A stretch of 64,000 bases of DNA from Oscheius sp. JU75 (GCA_037178855.1 JASJZC010000006.1:434001-498000); one strand, 5' to 3'. Counted from the stretch's first letter, positions 12,129 to 22,783 are shown. Notes: generated from the letters alone by a model not told the origin. Translations and numbers: made by a program.

Positions 12129-13100
12129 TTAAAACAAGAATTTGAAGTTCACAAACAAACAGAACTTTGCGCGTTTTCTAGCAGTTATCGAACAAAGGGC
12201 AATTTGCACAGCAGGACTTCTCGTGGATTGCAAGAATATCAGAATGACGAAAGTGATGAACAAAGACGTGCTATAATATAATATTCGATTAGCGAGGTCT
12301 GAAAATGCGAAAGTGCGTGCAAAAGTGAGTTGGACTAATGAAAGTTCACAGAGACAGAGGAAGAGAAAAAGTTGGACCGAATGAACTTTCACAGTTCCCA
12401 TTGGAGGGATCTCTGCTGGGATCTGCTTCAGAAAAGATCCATTTCCTGCTGCTCCCTGGGCGTAGAAGGTTAATTAATGAAAAAGCTTGGACGTCTCGCA
12501 GCAATTGTCTCTAGCCTGGATGAGCGGGATCGAAGGTCCGGAAAGTGATCTCACGGAGGTCAACAAAATTATAAATTCGCTCATTTTTTTTGGGAAGAAA
12601 GGCTTCCAATAACCATGCAAATTTGAAGTGGTCAAGAGAGACCACGAAACTATAAGTCCTTGTGGGAGACCCAAAGGAAATGAGTCTTCTCGGCGTTTAT
12701 GTTTATGTGTGAATGAGAACAGATGTGCTGAGGGGACTGAGCAGTTGTGGCATTTGTTTCAGATTATGAAGGCGGTGCATGACCGGATAGAGGAAGTATG
12801 GTCAATTTCCAGTGTCACCGGCTATGAGAAGGGGAGACAGAAAGACAGAGAGACAGAGGAAAAGAGAGACAGAGAGATTCGGTGAGGATTAGAGGGAAGA
12901 ATGGACAGAGACGTAGGGGGCAATAAATTTGCCCAATAAAAAGTTGTTTTCGAGGTTTTTGATACTGTAACTAAAGTTGGAATTTTTTTTAGAAATTTGG
13001 AAAACACTTGACTTGGTAACTCCAAGTCTCTCTAACTGTGTTATCCAAAGGCCACACTCGTCTCCCTGCAACGCTGTGGAAGCTCGCCTCGTCCAGCAAT
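12129..13100. other. Stretch between chemoreceptor and PTP-like relic; no supportable gene
   Basis: A minus-strand open frame of 90 codons (12401-12129) has hydrophobic stretches but no start context, splice partners or family resemblance. A short GACAGAGAGA tract lies near 12835-12885. I see nothing else that can be supported. Confidence 0.4.
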
Positions 13101-13121
13101 GAGTTTTTTCATTAATTAAAG

Positions 13122-13668
13122 ATGTCGCCGAGACGGAGTAGAAACAACTCGCGTCGTTCTACCATGCGAAGTTCCACGAGGACGGAGGTACGGGAGAACC
13201 GCATGACGAGCCAGCAGCAAGCGATATCGAAGCCGGTACCTCCCACTAGCTTCGACAAGGCCAAGTGTCTTTGTCTCTCTCTCACTCTCTATCCTGACAT
13301 TTCTAGGAGTTCCCGATGCGAGTCTGACTCTATGTCTCTTACTAAAAGCAATCGAGGCCAGCTCAAGCGACCGTCCAATCATCGTTCACTACTCTGCCGG
13401 GATCGAAAGGACGGGCTGCATGGTCCTCATTCAAAATCTGATGGAACGTCTGGGACAAAACCCTGCCGCTAAACTGTCTCGACCTGCTGGTTTTGCTTGC
13501 GAGCGATGTCACAACTCGGTCTAGGCGGAGCATCAATACTTCTTCGTCCATCAGGTCATCATGACCTACTTCACCCGTGGCGGAATCGTTGCTGTGGATC
13601 GGTACAGGGAGAGAATCCGCGCCTTCGACAGAGAATATACCAAGACCACGGCTGCATTCGGCAATTAG
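13122..13668 (+). pseudogene. Protein tyrosine phosphatase-like relic with Cys-to-Tyr P-loop
   Basis: An exon starting at about 13307 (after TTTCTAG) reads GVPDASLTL, then DRPIIVHYSAGIERTG, then MVLIQNLMERL. This is the PTP signature region, but the catalytic Cys of HCSAGxGRTG is Tyr (TAC at 13390-13392) and the second Gly is Glu. A further stretch, HNSV-stop-AEHQYFFVHQVIMTYF, matches the conserved QxxQYxF segment that ends PTP domains. The expected Gln is TAG (13522-13524), and the preceding 30 bases seem out of frame. The upstream exon (from ATG 13122) encodes only an Arg/Ser-rich segment, so the first roughly 150-180 residues of a PTP domain are missing. Reading: a decayed sperm-type nematode PTP gene, or a pseudophosphatase with more exons than I can see. 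The stop, the missing core and the lost Cys favour a pseudogene. Confidence 0.65.
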
Positions 13669-13942
13669 AAATAAAGGAATAATAAGCAGTAAATAGTCGT
13701 GTTCGCCATCCATATTCTTTCTTGTAATAGCGAACAGTGAAAAGGAGAATCCACATAGAGGCAAAGCTACAGAGAGACAGAGACTATTATTGGAGCCAAC
13801 TTGAAGATCTATACTGGACTGGAGAAAAATTAGAAACTGAGAAGAGATTTTCAGTCTCTCATAAGATTTTTTCGCATGGGGAACCCTTATCGGACCTTTT
13901 CCAATGAGCACCCAAAAAAGAAGAACAATGCGGATTTTTCAG

Positions 13943-13948
13943 TTTATT
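13943..13948 (-). promoter_or_regulatory. Polyadenylation signal of the minus-strand membrane protein gene
   Basis: TTTATT on the plus strand reads AATAAA on the minus strand, about 80 bp past the stop of the gene at 14027-15004. Confidence 0.5.
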
Positions 13949-14026
13949 CCTTATAACATTCTCGCACCCGCGCAAATATGGCAAAGCTGACGACGACGGA
14001 GGTTTTTTCTGCCCTCCTCCTTCTTC

Positions 14027-15004
14027 CTAGATTGGCTTACCAGCAGGGCTCCCGCCACCTTCGGACATTTTCGAAGGAGTCCAGGTGGTCATGCGCGACT
14101 GGTCGTCGGTTGTCTTCTTGGTGATCGGAAGGGGCGAGAGTTGAATGGGAGTGCGTCCGGCATCCTCGGCATCGATATTCGCTATCATCTCGCTGCGGAC
14201 CGCCTGGGCTGAATGGGAGTGAATTCCGAACATCTCGTGGGCTGTGGAGACATTCTTTGTCGGCGTGTCCAGGAGACTCTTTCTAACGGGGACGGTAACT
14301 TGGCTGGTCGTGGTCGAGAACTTGCGAGCGTAGCGGGGAGTACAGCCGGCGGAGACCGGAACTGAGGGACCAGTGCATGTTGTAGAAGTCGAATGACAGT
14401 TCCCTGAAAGAAAGGGCATAAAACAGAGACAGAGACTAACCGTTCTCACACAAAGGATGCGTATTGAGCACATGGTGTTCTTCAGTACTGTGTTGAGCAC
14501 AGCTGCTGGTGATCGACGAGAGGGCGTCCTCATTGAAGACAGGAGGATGATGGGAAGAGCGCGACATCTTCAACGCCTCCTTCGTGTCCCTGTGGATCCT
14601 GTTGGAAGGACGAGTCGAGGACCGTTCCGACTTGCTTGTCTCTTTGCACGAGGACCGGAAAGGGTTGCTCTTAGAGGAGACGTGTCGACAGGGTAGTTCC
14701 ATGTCCGAATGCTGTGTGGCCTCCATGCTGTTCTGAAAGAAGAGTCAGTGACCAAGGGAGTAGGGAGACAGACAGAGAAACAGAGAGACAGTGAGACTGA
14801 ACTAACCTCCATTTCCTGTTCGTTTGACGTCGGCAGTGGCAGCTTCACGTTGATGGCGGGCTGTCCCGTCTCCTGGCAGCACTGTCCTTTGTGGCATTGC
14901 TTGTTCCTCGATCTTCTTAGTAGCAGGAAGCAGGCGACAGTGGTCAGGATGGCTACAGCGATGACGAACAGAGCCACAACTGCTATCCAGATCCAGGCGC
15001 CCAT
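14027..15004 (-). CDS. Single-pass membrane protein with long Ser/Thr/Pro-rich tail (function unknown)
   Basis: Three exons: 15004-14807, about 14732-14442 and about 14404-14027. The protein starts MGAWIWIAVVALFVIAVAIL, a strong hydrophobic helix at the very N-terminus, followed by LLLRRSRNK and a Cys-rich CHKGQCC patch. The remaining roughly 250 residues are polar and rich in Ser, Thr, Pro and basic residues, with no domain I recognise. The basic residues directly after the helix suggest a tail on the cytosolic side; the juxtamembrane cysteines could be palmitoylated (inference). Both introns are rich in TCTCTGTC. It is divergent with the BAR-domain gene: its start lies 140 bp from that gene's ATG, so the two may share a promoter region. 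Exact exon ends may be off by one base. Confidence 0.7.
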
Positions 15005-15143
15005 GGCAGCTACAGTAATACAATCGGAGGTGCTTTTAGTATTTGATCTTTTTTTTAAAGCTACAAACTTTCAAAATTTGCTATGTTTGGTAATTGGCAA
15101 CAATTACCAGAAAGCAGAAGTCGATTGCCTCGTCTGCACTACC

Positions 15144-16125
15144 ATGGGAAGTAAGTCAATTCTTCCAATTGTAACAGTAGGCTACTCTGAGGGTAGAGAC
15201 TGATAGAGAGAAAGTGACCGTAACCAGAACAATAATCTCATTTCCAGACGAAATGAAAGCCGGAGACCAGGTCAGTCAGGAGGATCTGAAGGAGGTCAAG
15301 AAACGCGGCGCCATTGGCAACCTCTACCTGAAGGGACTCGGCAGTGTCGGGCTGGTAGAGAACACGACTCTGGAGAAGGCTTTCGTCGAAAGTATCGCCC
15401 AGCACGAGATCTACCGCTGCAATGTGGACAAGATGTTCAATGCTGTCGAGCTGATCCTGCAACCAAATCCAAACATTGTGAATGAGGGCAAGTTCAATGA
15501 AGACGCCATGGGCAATAAGGTAGGTTCTATCTCTCTGTCCCTCTGACTATTCAGCTGATTCTAGGTCGATGCTCAGGGACGCCCATTCATGAATCCGCTG
15601 CAGCGTGTGGCCAGAGGTATCGAGTCGGTGGCCCGCTTCATGAAGCCGCCAGCCGCTGGACAGCCGGACTACCTTGGCAAGACGGAACGCTACATTCTGC
15701 AGTCGCTTCCCGGTCGGCTAGACGAGGTAGCCAATCTGGAGAAGGCCTCCCGGACTAACTGTCGTCAGCTGATGAAACGGACGCGTCTCTTCCTCAGCAA
15801 GGAATTCGAGCAGTTCAGGGAGAACCGTCAGATGATTGAGAAGAGCTTGCTCGAGATGGACGACATGCGCAATCAGGTTAAAAAGGCCAAAACAAAGACG
15901 GAGCTGGAGAAGGCCGGACGCGGCTATACGGCAGCCGTGCACGAGTTCAACCGCCGAGCTGAGCAGATCGACTACGTGCTGGAAAGCCATCCGCAGAGCG
16001 TCTACTTCCACCAGAGGGATTTGAGCAGGATGTTCGGCGACAGGTCCAAGTTCCACATGGAGGTCGCCCAGAAAATTCAGGAATGGGACAATGAGGCCAC
16101 GCTGCTGGATGAGGGTAAGAAGTAG
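15144..16125 (+). CDS. BAR-domain protein, endophilin-related
   Basis: Exons 15144-15150, 15248-15519 and 15565-16125 give about 279 residues. The central region, with ILQPNPNI followed by long amphipathic helices (LGKTERY, RTRLFLSKEFEQF, VKKAKTKTELEKA, FNRRAEQIDYVLE), follows the endophilin-B/BAR pattern, including the LLQPNP segment before helix 2. BAR domains dimerise into a banana shape and bind or bend membranes. No SH3 domain follows: the protein ends soon after the third helix. The first coding exon supplies only Met-Gly and part of a third codon, making MGN at the start, so N-myristoylation is possible. The second intron contains TCTCTCTGTCC. A GA-rich tract follows the stop at about 16230-16330. 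It may correspond to the ERP-1 type of nematode endophilin-related proteins; that link is from memory of the family only. Confidence 0.82.
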
Positions 16126-16225
16126 CTGACAAACTAAGACCGAAAGATAGAAACAAAGGCTAACGAGAGAGGAAATAAATTGTTTTCTCTTCTCAGGTGA
16201 TACCGTATAGTTCGACACAAAACAA

Positions 16226-16336
16226 GAGCGACAAAGAGACAGGAGGATAAAGAGAAAGAGAGACAGAGAAACCGGAAGACAAGGAGACAGGGAGACACAG
16301 AGGTAGAGAGGGAGAGAGAGAGAAATAGAGAGATAG
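16226..16336. repeat. GACAGAGA/GGGAGAGA purine tract downstream of BAR gene
   Basis: A run of GAGAGACAG, GGAGACAGG and GGGAGAGAGAGA units just past the BAR-domain stop. Its reverse complement is the same TCTCTGTC motif seen in introns; here it is intergenic or 3' UTR. Confidence 0.6.
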
Positions 16337-16483
16337 TATATCCACGGCGTTCAAGGTTCATTTCCAAGATCCTCAAAAACTAGGATCTAAGTGGCACATG
16401 ACAGCAGACAGAACACGCTCCAGCACAGCATGCCTTCGTAATCAGATAGCAGTAGCAACAGCAACAATCAATATCGGAAGGGT

Positions 16484-17128
16484 CTAAAAACCTCCTCTTC
16501 TCTGGAAATTTAATGACTCACGTCTAAAATGACCACAAATTAATCTGCCCCTTTCGGCTTCCCGGCAAATTTCGCAGTCAACGTACGATTTCTTCTGCTT
16601 ATCATGGCTCTCTTCATGTTTGGAGAGATAGTCATCCCCTTCTGATAGAGCCTTTGTTTCCCTGCTCTTTCGGTCTATAGCTTGCTGTCTTCGGCTTTTA
16701 TGAACTTGGGGGAAGATGAGGTCTTCTTGGAGCATTTGGTAGAGCAAATTGCGAAAAGATGGTGGAACGGGGAATGATAAGATTGCAGAAGAGAAGTGTA
16801 AACAATTGGCAATACTGTCAGATTTTACAGGCATCGAATTAGAACAGAAAGACAGGTACCGTACCAACATAACGAATTTCGGTTCCGTGATACCCACCGA
16901 TTTCCATAGCGTCACCACCGCCCTTTTAGATAAAGAAGGGCTCCGTGTTATAAGTGACTGATTCTCCTCTCCTGTGTCTAATTCCAGTATCAGTCCACCA
17001 GTTATGCGTCTTCCCATCCTGCTCCTATTAGTTATTGGATCTTTTGTTACAGGTACGACTACCAATATCCACTGAAAACTTGCTGTTATAGAATCTTTTT
17101 CATTCTTCACCTGGCTGGAGGATGACAT
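16484..17128 (-). CDS. Long open frame antisense to the small secreted peptide gene (doubtful)
   Basis: This 214-codon frame has no recognised domain. It is polar and Ser-rich, with a His/Cys patch (VDCEICREAERGRLICGHF) near its end that only faintly resembles a metal-binding motif. It overlaps the start and signal-peptide exon of the peptide gene at 17004 on the other strand. No splice partners were found. It could be chance, an antisense transcript, or part of a gene whose other exons I cannot identify. It is listed because the length is unusual for this window's non-coding DNA. Confidence 0.2.
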   Translation of the reverse strand: MSSSSQVKNEKDSITASFQWILVVVPVTKDPITNRSRMGRRITGGLILELDTGEENQSLITRSPSLSKRAVVTLWKSVGITEPKFVMLVRYLSFCSNSMPVKSDSIANCLHFSSAILSFPVPPSFRNLLYQMLQEDLIFPQVHKSRRQQAIDRKSRETKALSEGDDYLSKHEESHDKQKKSYVDCEICREAERGRLICGHFRRESLNFQRRGGF

Positions 17129-17276
17129 TGCTGAGAAAGTTGCTAGCTACCGGTCGAGGCAGGCTAATCTGAACCCTGTTCTTCTACAAAGAGCCGGCAG
17201 GACCACCCAGCGTCGATTCAGGAAGCTCATGAGGATAAGGATAACGAAGCTTCTGAAGAAGACTCCAGTAGAATGA
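17004..17276 (+). CDS. Small secreted Arg-rich peptide precursor
   Basis: Two exons (17004-17052, 17092-17276) joined in phase 1 across a 39-bp intron give about 77 residues. The N-terminus MRLPILLLLVIGSFVT is a clear signal peptide. The mature part is short and strongly basic, with SRQANLNPVLLQRAG, RRFRKLMRIRITKLLKK and a short end. It has no cysteines. An amphipathic cationic C-terminal helix of this kind resembles an antimicrobial peptide, but this is inference from composition only; a neuropeptide precursor is less likely because no GKR/GRR cleavage motif is present. The long antisense frame 16484-17128 overlaps its 5' end. I do not recognise a named family. Confidence 0.55.
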
Positions 17277-17572
17277 GATAGTTCTGTTATATTTGTTGAG
17301 CACTATGCCATAATACTCTCTGATGAAGAATTAATCTGGTATTTTGATTAGGACACATCGACTTTCTCTTTTTCACTGGTACAGCTTAGCTTTCAAGTTC
17401 GGTATGACTTTTCCTCCGTTTTCGAGCTGAAGAACTAACAACTTGTCATTTTTTATATTCTGCAAAGCATATTAGGCTCTAAAAGTTTGTACATGAAACT
17501 GCTATAAAATGCCGTTGGAAGCCAGCAAAACAGCCCGGAAGACAAATGCCATGTCTGCAAATGTTCGCTCAT

Positions 17573-18131
17573 TTTTCGGACTCAAGAGCTTATTTTTGGC
17601 AAATGTGATGTTCTCCAAAGTTAGAGATCTCTATTCGTTCTACAACCATGCAGAATATTGCTAACTCGTCAGGTCACCTCATCAGCCCGCTATCGTGCTC
17701 GCCAAAAAATCTTCGGCTAACGCATTTGTCCCACCCGTACTGTCTCTTTGCTCGCGCTACATCGGGGTATATAGTCGCGGCGAATCCAGACAAAGCCAGG
17801 TCACACTGCTCAAGAGGTCCGGGTTCGGGCTCCAACTGGCTGCCCCCAGGTTCTCCCGAACTTGGCTCTTGAGCACTGGCTTACGGCTTAGGTCGGGCAA
17901 GTTACCGGAGACTGCCACTCGGGTGACTTGTCTAAGTCGGGGTAGGGCCGCCCACTAGGGTGAATGCAACCGGGGAAAGGGATACGGGTAAAAAACGGGG
18001 CCGATCTTATCGAACCGTTAATTTCTTTGGTTCGATAAGATCGGCCTCAGTTTCTTCCTGCGGGAAGTTTTGCACAAATTTAGATAGATGTAGCGTGAGT
18101 TCTACCAGTTCCCCTCCCGTACTTTTCTTTC
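17573..18131 (+). repeat. Dispersed repeat R2, copy A, with perfect 18-bp palindrome arms
   Basis: About 560 bp matching the reverse complement of 60309-60868 along its length, with scattered mismatches and small indels. Near one end the arms GGCCGATCTTATCGAACC (17999-18016) and GGTTCGATAAGATCGGCC (18029-18046) form a perfect hairpin with a 12-base loop. Other landmarks: GGTCACCTCATCAGCCCGC, ATCGGGGTATATAG, CTCAAGAGGTCCGGGTTCGGG and GGGCGGCCCTACCCCG or its variants. Its left end carries TCGGACTCAAG, close to a motif shared with R1. There is no transposase reading frame. Confidence 0.8.
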
Positions 18132-19084
18132 TGTACTGACTGTAAATGCCTGTTTGACTATAGTCACTCGGTCCATTTTTTTTTCAGCTGAACTCACTGT
18201 AACCGCCTGACTTTCCAAGTTTGAGACGGACGGACAAAGGATCCACGTCCATGTCCCTCTGACAGCTGCTTATTTGTTTCACATCTTTTTCTTTTTCCTT
18301 TAGTCCTTTTCATTTTGATCTGAAGTTTGACAGCTGTGCATTGAAAAAGGCTTTAAAAGCAACGCATTTTCTTTTTCAGCTGAAAACTGTCAGAGAGACA
18401 GAGATGGTCATCGGGCTTTACCTACTTTTCTTTTTGAGCTGTCTCTCTAACACTCGTTTATTTCTATCTGCCTCCTGTTTTCACCCTAATTGGATGCCTC
18501 GGTCCTTGGACGACTATGGTGCTCACTTGAGGTTTTTATCTGGACAGCTCCTGCAGTACAGATAGGTCTTTTAAGGTCGCCTAGTTGATATCCATTTCTT
18601 TTAGGGTTGTCATTGTCAAATCTGGGAAGGTCCAAGCCAGTCAAAAACAGTTTTGCGGGCTGTGAAACACTCTATAGATAATGCCAGCAGTTTAAAGGCC
18701 TCCTGTTTTTATGGCCCATCACTTCACACCTCTTCCTACCCAGCCAGCATGGAGAGTATTATACTGCTATCGCGAGAATTCTTCTTTGGGGAGAAAAAGA
18801 AGAAGAACCCGCAGTGAGTTCTGGAGAAGTATCTCTGAGACACAGGCCGGAAATGACCACTGACACTAACCGCCGCCACATGACTCATTCCCTTCTCTAA
18901 ACTTTTGCTCTCCACTCCCCAATTGTCAGCGTAGAGAATCCCCCGCACTCGCAGATTAGACAAACGCTATCAGTGTACCAAAAGTTTGGTTTAAAGGATA
19001 AATAATCACTTAAGCTTGAAGAGGACTAAGAAGAAGAAGACGATAAGCAAGTCCAGCAGTCTTCCGGCCTCCTCTTCTGCCACG
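18132..19084. other. Stretch upstream of the intermediate filament gene
   Basis: AT-rich, with T-runs and two CTGTCTCTCT-type runs. I see no supportable gene. A codon-like run from 19016 (KRTKKKKTISKSSS in frame with the filament gene) precedes its ATG at 19085 without a stop, so the true start could lie upstream in an unseen exon. Confidence 0.4.
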
Positions 19085-21530
19085 ATGCCCACTGCCACAA
19101 TTCGTCTCTCGAGCCAGAAGGACGGACAGAAGCTTCAGAACGGCGGAACAGCGCTTGGGAATGGTGTCTCTGTTGGAAAAGTCAATGGCGGAGTTGGAAT
19201 CGAGACCCCTATTGGGAATGCTTCACTTACTAGTAGTAGCCGCCATCATCACATTTCTAACGGGAATGGAACGGTAATCAATGGTTCAGTGACTAGGAGT
19301 ACTTCTGGAAGTTCTCCGGCTAGCAGTCATGGTGGGTCCTCTGTCTCTCTGTCTGAAAGTCTTCTTTTAGTACTGAATGGTACCGGTCATGTCTCCTCTA
19401 CCACAACTACCGTAGTCGAATCCGGCGTCTCCAACATTTCCACGGGTGAAGTTGTCTCCACGGCTACCATTACCGTCTCCGGAGCCCAGATGTTCGCTGA
19501 GGCTACCAAGAAAGAGAAGGAAGAAATGCAGGTTAGCAATATTTCCTTTCCGACAGATAAACTCATTCCAGCGTCTCAACGACCGTCTCTCCAACTACAT
19601 TGCCCGAGTCAAGCTCCTCGAAGAACAGAACAAGCAACTGGTCACTGCGCTCGGTGACCTCCGTGGAAAATGGGGTACCCGGAACGAATCTTTTAAAGTG
19701 AGAAGCTCATTCATTGTTACTCTGTAGCTGTTAATCCTTCAGTCTGATAGTGTACGGCGAGAGAAAGAATGCGATAAGAGAGAACCTTCGCCTTACACAA
19801 GCACGCAATGGCCCAAAGAATGGACTGAAAGACATAACCCATTTCAGAGTACTTTCGCTGTTAGTAGCACACAAATTCGTACGGATAAAGATGTGGCTTT
19901 GCGGGCCAGAATTGCAAAGGATGTTCATGTGTCTAGACTGACTAGTGACATCGCTGACTATAAGGCTAGGTAAGGATATAGATACAGAGAGACAGAAATA
20001 CAGAGACACAGAGGCAGAGAGGCAGAAACAGTGATCGTTGTTTCAGGATTGAGGAGATCAACAGTCTTACAGTAACCGACAGAAACCGTGTTCCTCAGTG
20101 GATTGCAACCATTTCTGAGGCAGACGGTGAGATGGCCAAGCTTCACAAAAGAATGGATATCTTGCGAGCTGAGGAAAGAGGTGCTCTGATGGAACAGGAA
20201 CGTCTTCGTAAAGATTTCACTAGTCTCTATGAGAAACTGGATAGTATCGTGGTGGAAAAATTGTCCTATCAGGCTCAGATCCAGTCAGCTAGAGATGAAA
20301 TCAAGTTCCTGAAGATGTAGAGCATCTCTAAAATTGAAATACCTTGCACTTAAGGGTCCAAGAACAAGAGACCAAAGAGCTTCAAGGCCTTCTGGTCGTG
20401 GCTCCAGCTGACACCAGGGAGTTCTTCAGGAGTGAGATTGCTTTGGCTATTAGGTAAGCATCAGAGAGGGCTCACAAGGTCTGTTCAGAGACATTCGCAA
20501 GGAGTACCAGCTACTTGCTACTGTTGGAAAGACGAAGCTGGAAAGTTGGTACAAATCCAAGGTAAGGGTAACAGAGACAGGCTGCTGAACAGCTTTCTTT
20601 CCAGGTGACCAGCATCCAGGAGCTATCAACACGTCGCGGAGAGCACAGTGTCGTCTACAGCGCTCAGGTATAGAAGTTCTGTACTCATCAAACAGTGAGC
20701 CCTTTCCAGGTCCAAAAAATGTCCAGTACCATGACCGAACTCAATGCTCGATATGCCCAAATCGAATCCCGGAACCATACTCTCGAGCTCGAAGTGGGCA
20801 AGCTCCAGAAACAGGTCACGGAGGATCATTTCTCTTATGAACAAGCCATGGCCGGCTACGATTCCATACTCATCAGGATGAGAGAGGAGGCAGCTAGCCT
20901 CGTGGCGGAGTTTCAGTCTCTACTGGACTCCAAGGTTACTCTGGATACTGAGATTGCTATCTACAGAGCCTTGATCGAGGGAGAGGGACAGAGAGTGGGT
21001 GTTGTACAGAAGGTCGAGGATGAGCACTCTGACCAGTGGGAAGTCGCCACTAAGACCACGTTCAATACCGTGGCTCACGGAAGCGTTGCCATTGTTCAGA
21101 CTGATCCAACTGGACGGTTCATTGTCGTGGCTAACAATTCGGACTACCTGGTAAGTCGTCATTGTAAGAAGAAAGACACAGAGACAGGAAGAGAAATATA
21201 GAGAGATAGTGAGCCCTTTTCAGGAAGAAAGAATCGGCGGCTGGAGACTGAAGAGAGTCATTGACAATGGACATGAACTGAATTACAGCTTTCCAACTGG
21301 AGTCACTCTCAAGCCGAAACAGAAACTCAGAGTGAGAGAGACTACCTCCGCTTTTTAGAACTTCGTTTCAGATATTTGCCAATGGCCAGGGACAGCCCAG
21401 TCCGGATTCCCTGGTCTTCACAGCGGAGAACTCGTGGGGAATGGGATCCAACATTGTCACCAGTCTTTACAATGCTCTCGGCGAAGAAAAAGCCATCTAT
21501 ACCCAAAGAACTGTAGTCGCACATGTTTAG
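19085..21530 (+). CDS. Cytoplasmic intermediate filament protein with lamin-tail domain
   Basis: Eleven exons: 19085-19331, 19371-19531, 19572-19697, 19743-19969, 20047-20316, 20355-20453, 20489-20561, 20605-20667, 20710-21150, 21224-21331 and 21372-21530, all in phase. The Gly/Ser/Thr-rich head is followed by the coil-1A hallmark LNDRLSNYIARVKLLEEQN, a long coiled-coil rod, and the helix-termination region with LDSKVTLDTEIAIYRALIEGE. The tail is a lamin-tail (Ig-like) domain, SDYLEERIGGWRLKR to NSWGMGS, as in protostome cytoplasmic filaments. No nuclear localisation signal or CaaX end is seen (it ends VVAHV), which excludes lamin. Such filaments form the mechanical skeleton of epidermis, gut and muscle attachments in nematodes. 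Coil 1B just after 1A (fourth exon) is unusually divergent. Introns are 35-77 bp, several with GACAGAGA or TCTCTGTC. ATG 19085 was chosen as the first Met of the head. Confidence 0.92.
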
Positions 21531-21736
21531 GAATACTGATAAAACTAGTATATCCTGTCGTTGTCTCTTTGTTGCTCTGTCTGCTTCTAAAAGATCAGTT
21601 CTATTCTCAACACGCCGAATAGCACAAATCAGAATCTCGTTGGAAGTGTCGTCAAAATGTATTCTTCGCCGAACAGACAGGTCTTCTCCTTGCCGAATTT
21701 ACGTAATTGGCGCGCGGCAGTGATGTCATGTCGTTT

Positions 21737-21744
21737 TATAAAAG
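21737..21744 (+). promoter_or_regulatory. TATA box of the Gly/Tyr-rich peptide gene
   Basis: TATAAAAG lies 38-45 bp upstream of the ATG at 21782. A strong TATA with a very short leader fits a highly expressed small secreted-protein gene and argues that it has its own promoter, although the filament gene ends only 250 bp upstream. Confidence 0.55.
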
Positions 21745-21781
21745 ACAGTCTGCGACCATTCCTAGCACAGGGCATCTAAAA

Positions 21782-22125
21782 ATGAACTTTTCCATTCTCT
21801 TCTCACTTCTCTGCGCTCTTGTCTCCACAGCTGCTGGACAGTACTACTATGGGTAAGATTCCAGAGACAGAGGGACAGGGAGACAGGAAAACAAAGAGAC
21901 AGAGGAATATTCCAGGTATCCATCCTATGGCTACGGCAGTTACTATCCCAGTTATGGTTATGGTTACAATGGATACAGGCAATGGAACCCGGTCAGGTAA
22001 GCTACAATTCCATCTTGTTCCAACGAATCTTTTCCAGAGGAGCAGTCCGTGGAGCTCTGATTGGTGGAGCCTTCGGCCGACCGGTTCAAGGAGCCCTCGT
22101 TGGAGCAGCCCTAGGAAAGAAGTGA
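21782..22125 (+). CDS. Small secreted Gly/Tyr-rich peptide with glycine-zipper end
   Basis: Three exons: 21782-21852, 21916-21996 and 22038-22125. The protein begins MNFSILFSLLCALVSTAAGQ, a signal peptide. A Tyr-Gly-Pro-Ser repeat region follows (YPSYGYGSYYPSYGYGYNG). The last exon encodes RGAVRGALIGGAFGRP and QGALVGAALGKK, a pattern of small residues every third or fourth position (glycine zipper) that in other proteins drives membrane insertion or tight helix packing. The YGYG composition recalls nematode epidermal peptides of the NLP-29/caenacin type and eggshell or cuticle glycine-rich proteins; it lacks their exact repeats, so I do not assign a family. The first intron holds GACAGAGA units. 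It lies directly behind the filament gene on the same strand but has its own TATA box. Confidence 0.7.
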
Positions 22126-22774
22126 TCTCGAGAACTGTCATAAACTTTTGCTTTACGAACTTCTACTTCAAAAAACACTCTCAAGCTCTTTATGAGTTCT
22201 GTGAGCAAACATGTCCTCCTGCCCTCTGTCGTCCAGTTGTCAACATTTAGACAGAACTTTCCCGAGAGACAGTGACAATAGTAACTATTGCCAACCGCAA
22301 AAGTGTGTGTGTGCAAATAGCATGTGACAGGGACAAGAGTCTTGGCAATTAGGTACAAAAACATTATCTTTTGTAAATGATGCTCCCGGCTCTATGTTAC
22401 TGAAGTCCTTTTTGCCAATTAGTGATAACCAGCCGTCTAGACTTGGCTTAGCACTGGCTCTCCAATAGCCTAAGTTTTTTTTTTCTGGTCACGCAGACGG
22501 ACGGACATCATTGCACTTTAGTAGTAGAGAGATGACTTTGGGACAGTAGAATTTACAGATGTCACGCAAAGTCAGTATAGAAGATAGTTTCTTTAAGAGG
22601 ACGTTATTTCTGTTTCTAACGGTAACGGTTCGTTTCCCAACCGATTGTACTTTGTGCCTTGGACATGTTAAGAATCAGAAGAATAACAGTTGGCACAAGT
22701 GCCTTTGAACATGATTTTCTCGCGCACCAGCAGTGTGTATATTGACACAGGAGCAAACTTCAAAGCGAAAGCAG
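22126..22774. other. Intergenic stretch between two small secreted-protein genes
   Basis: I see no supportable gene. The stretch holds a GTGTGTGTGC run near 22305-22315 and T-rich runs. It ends in the TATA box of the next gene. Confidence 0.4.
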
Positions 22775-22783
22775 TATATAAAG
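22775..22783 (+). promoter_or_regulatory. TATA box of the crystallin-like secreted gene
   Basis: TATATAAAG lies about 75-83 bp before the ATG at 22858; the leader between them includes a CTCTCTGTCTC run. Confidence 0.5.

Noticed and set aside
13363..13911. 182-codon minus-strand frame over the PTP relic
   Set aside because: It is largely the antisense of the PTP-like coding stretch, with no start context, family resemblance or splice partners.
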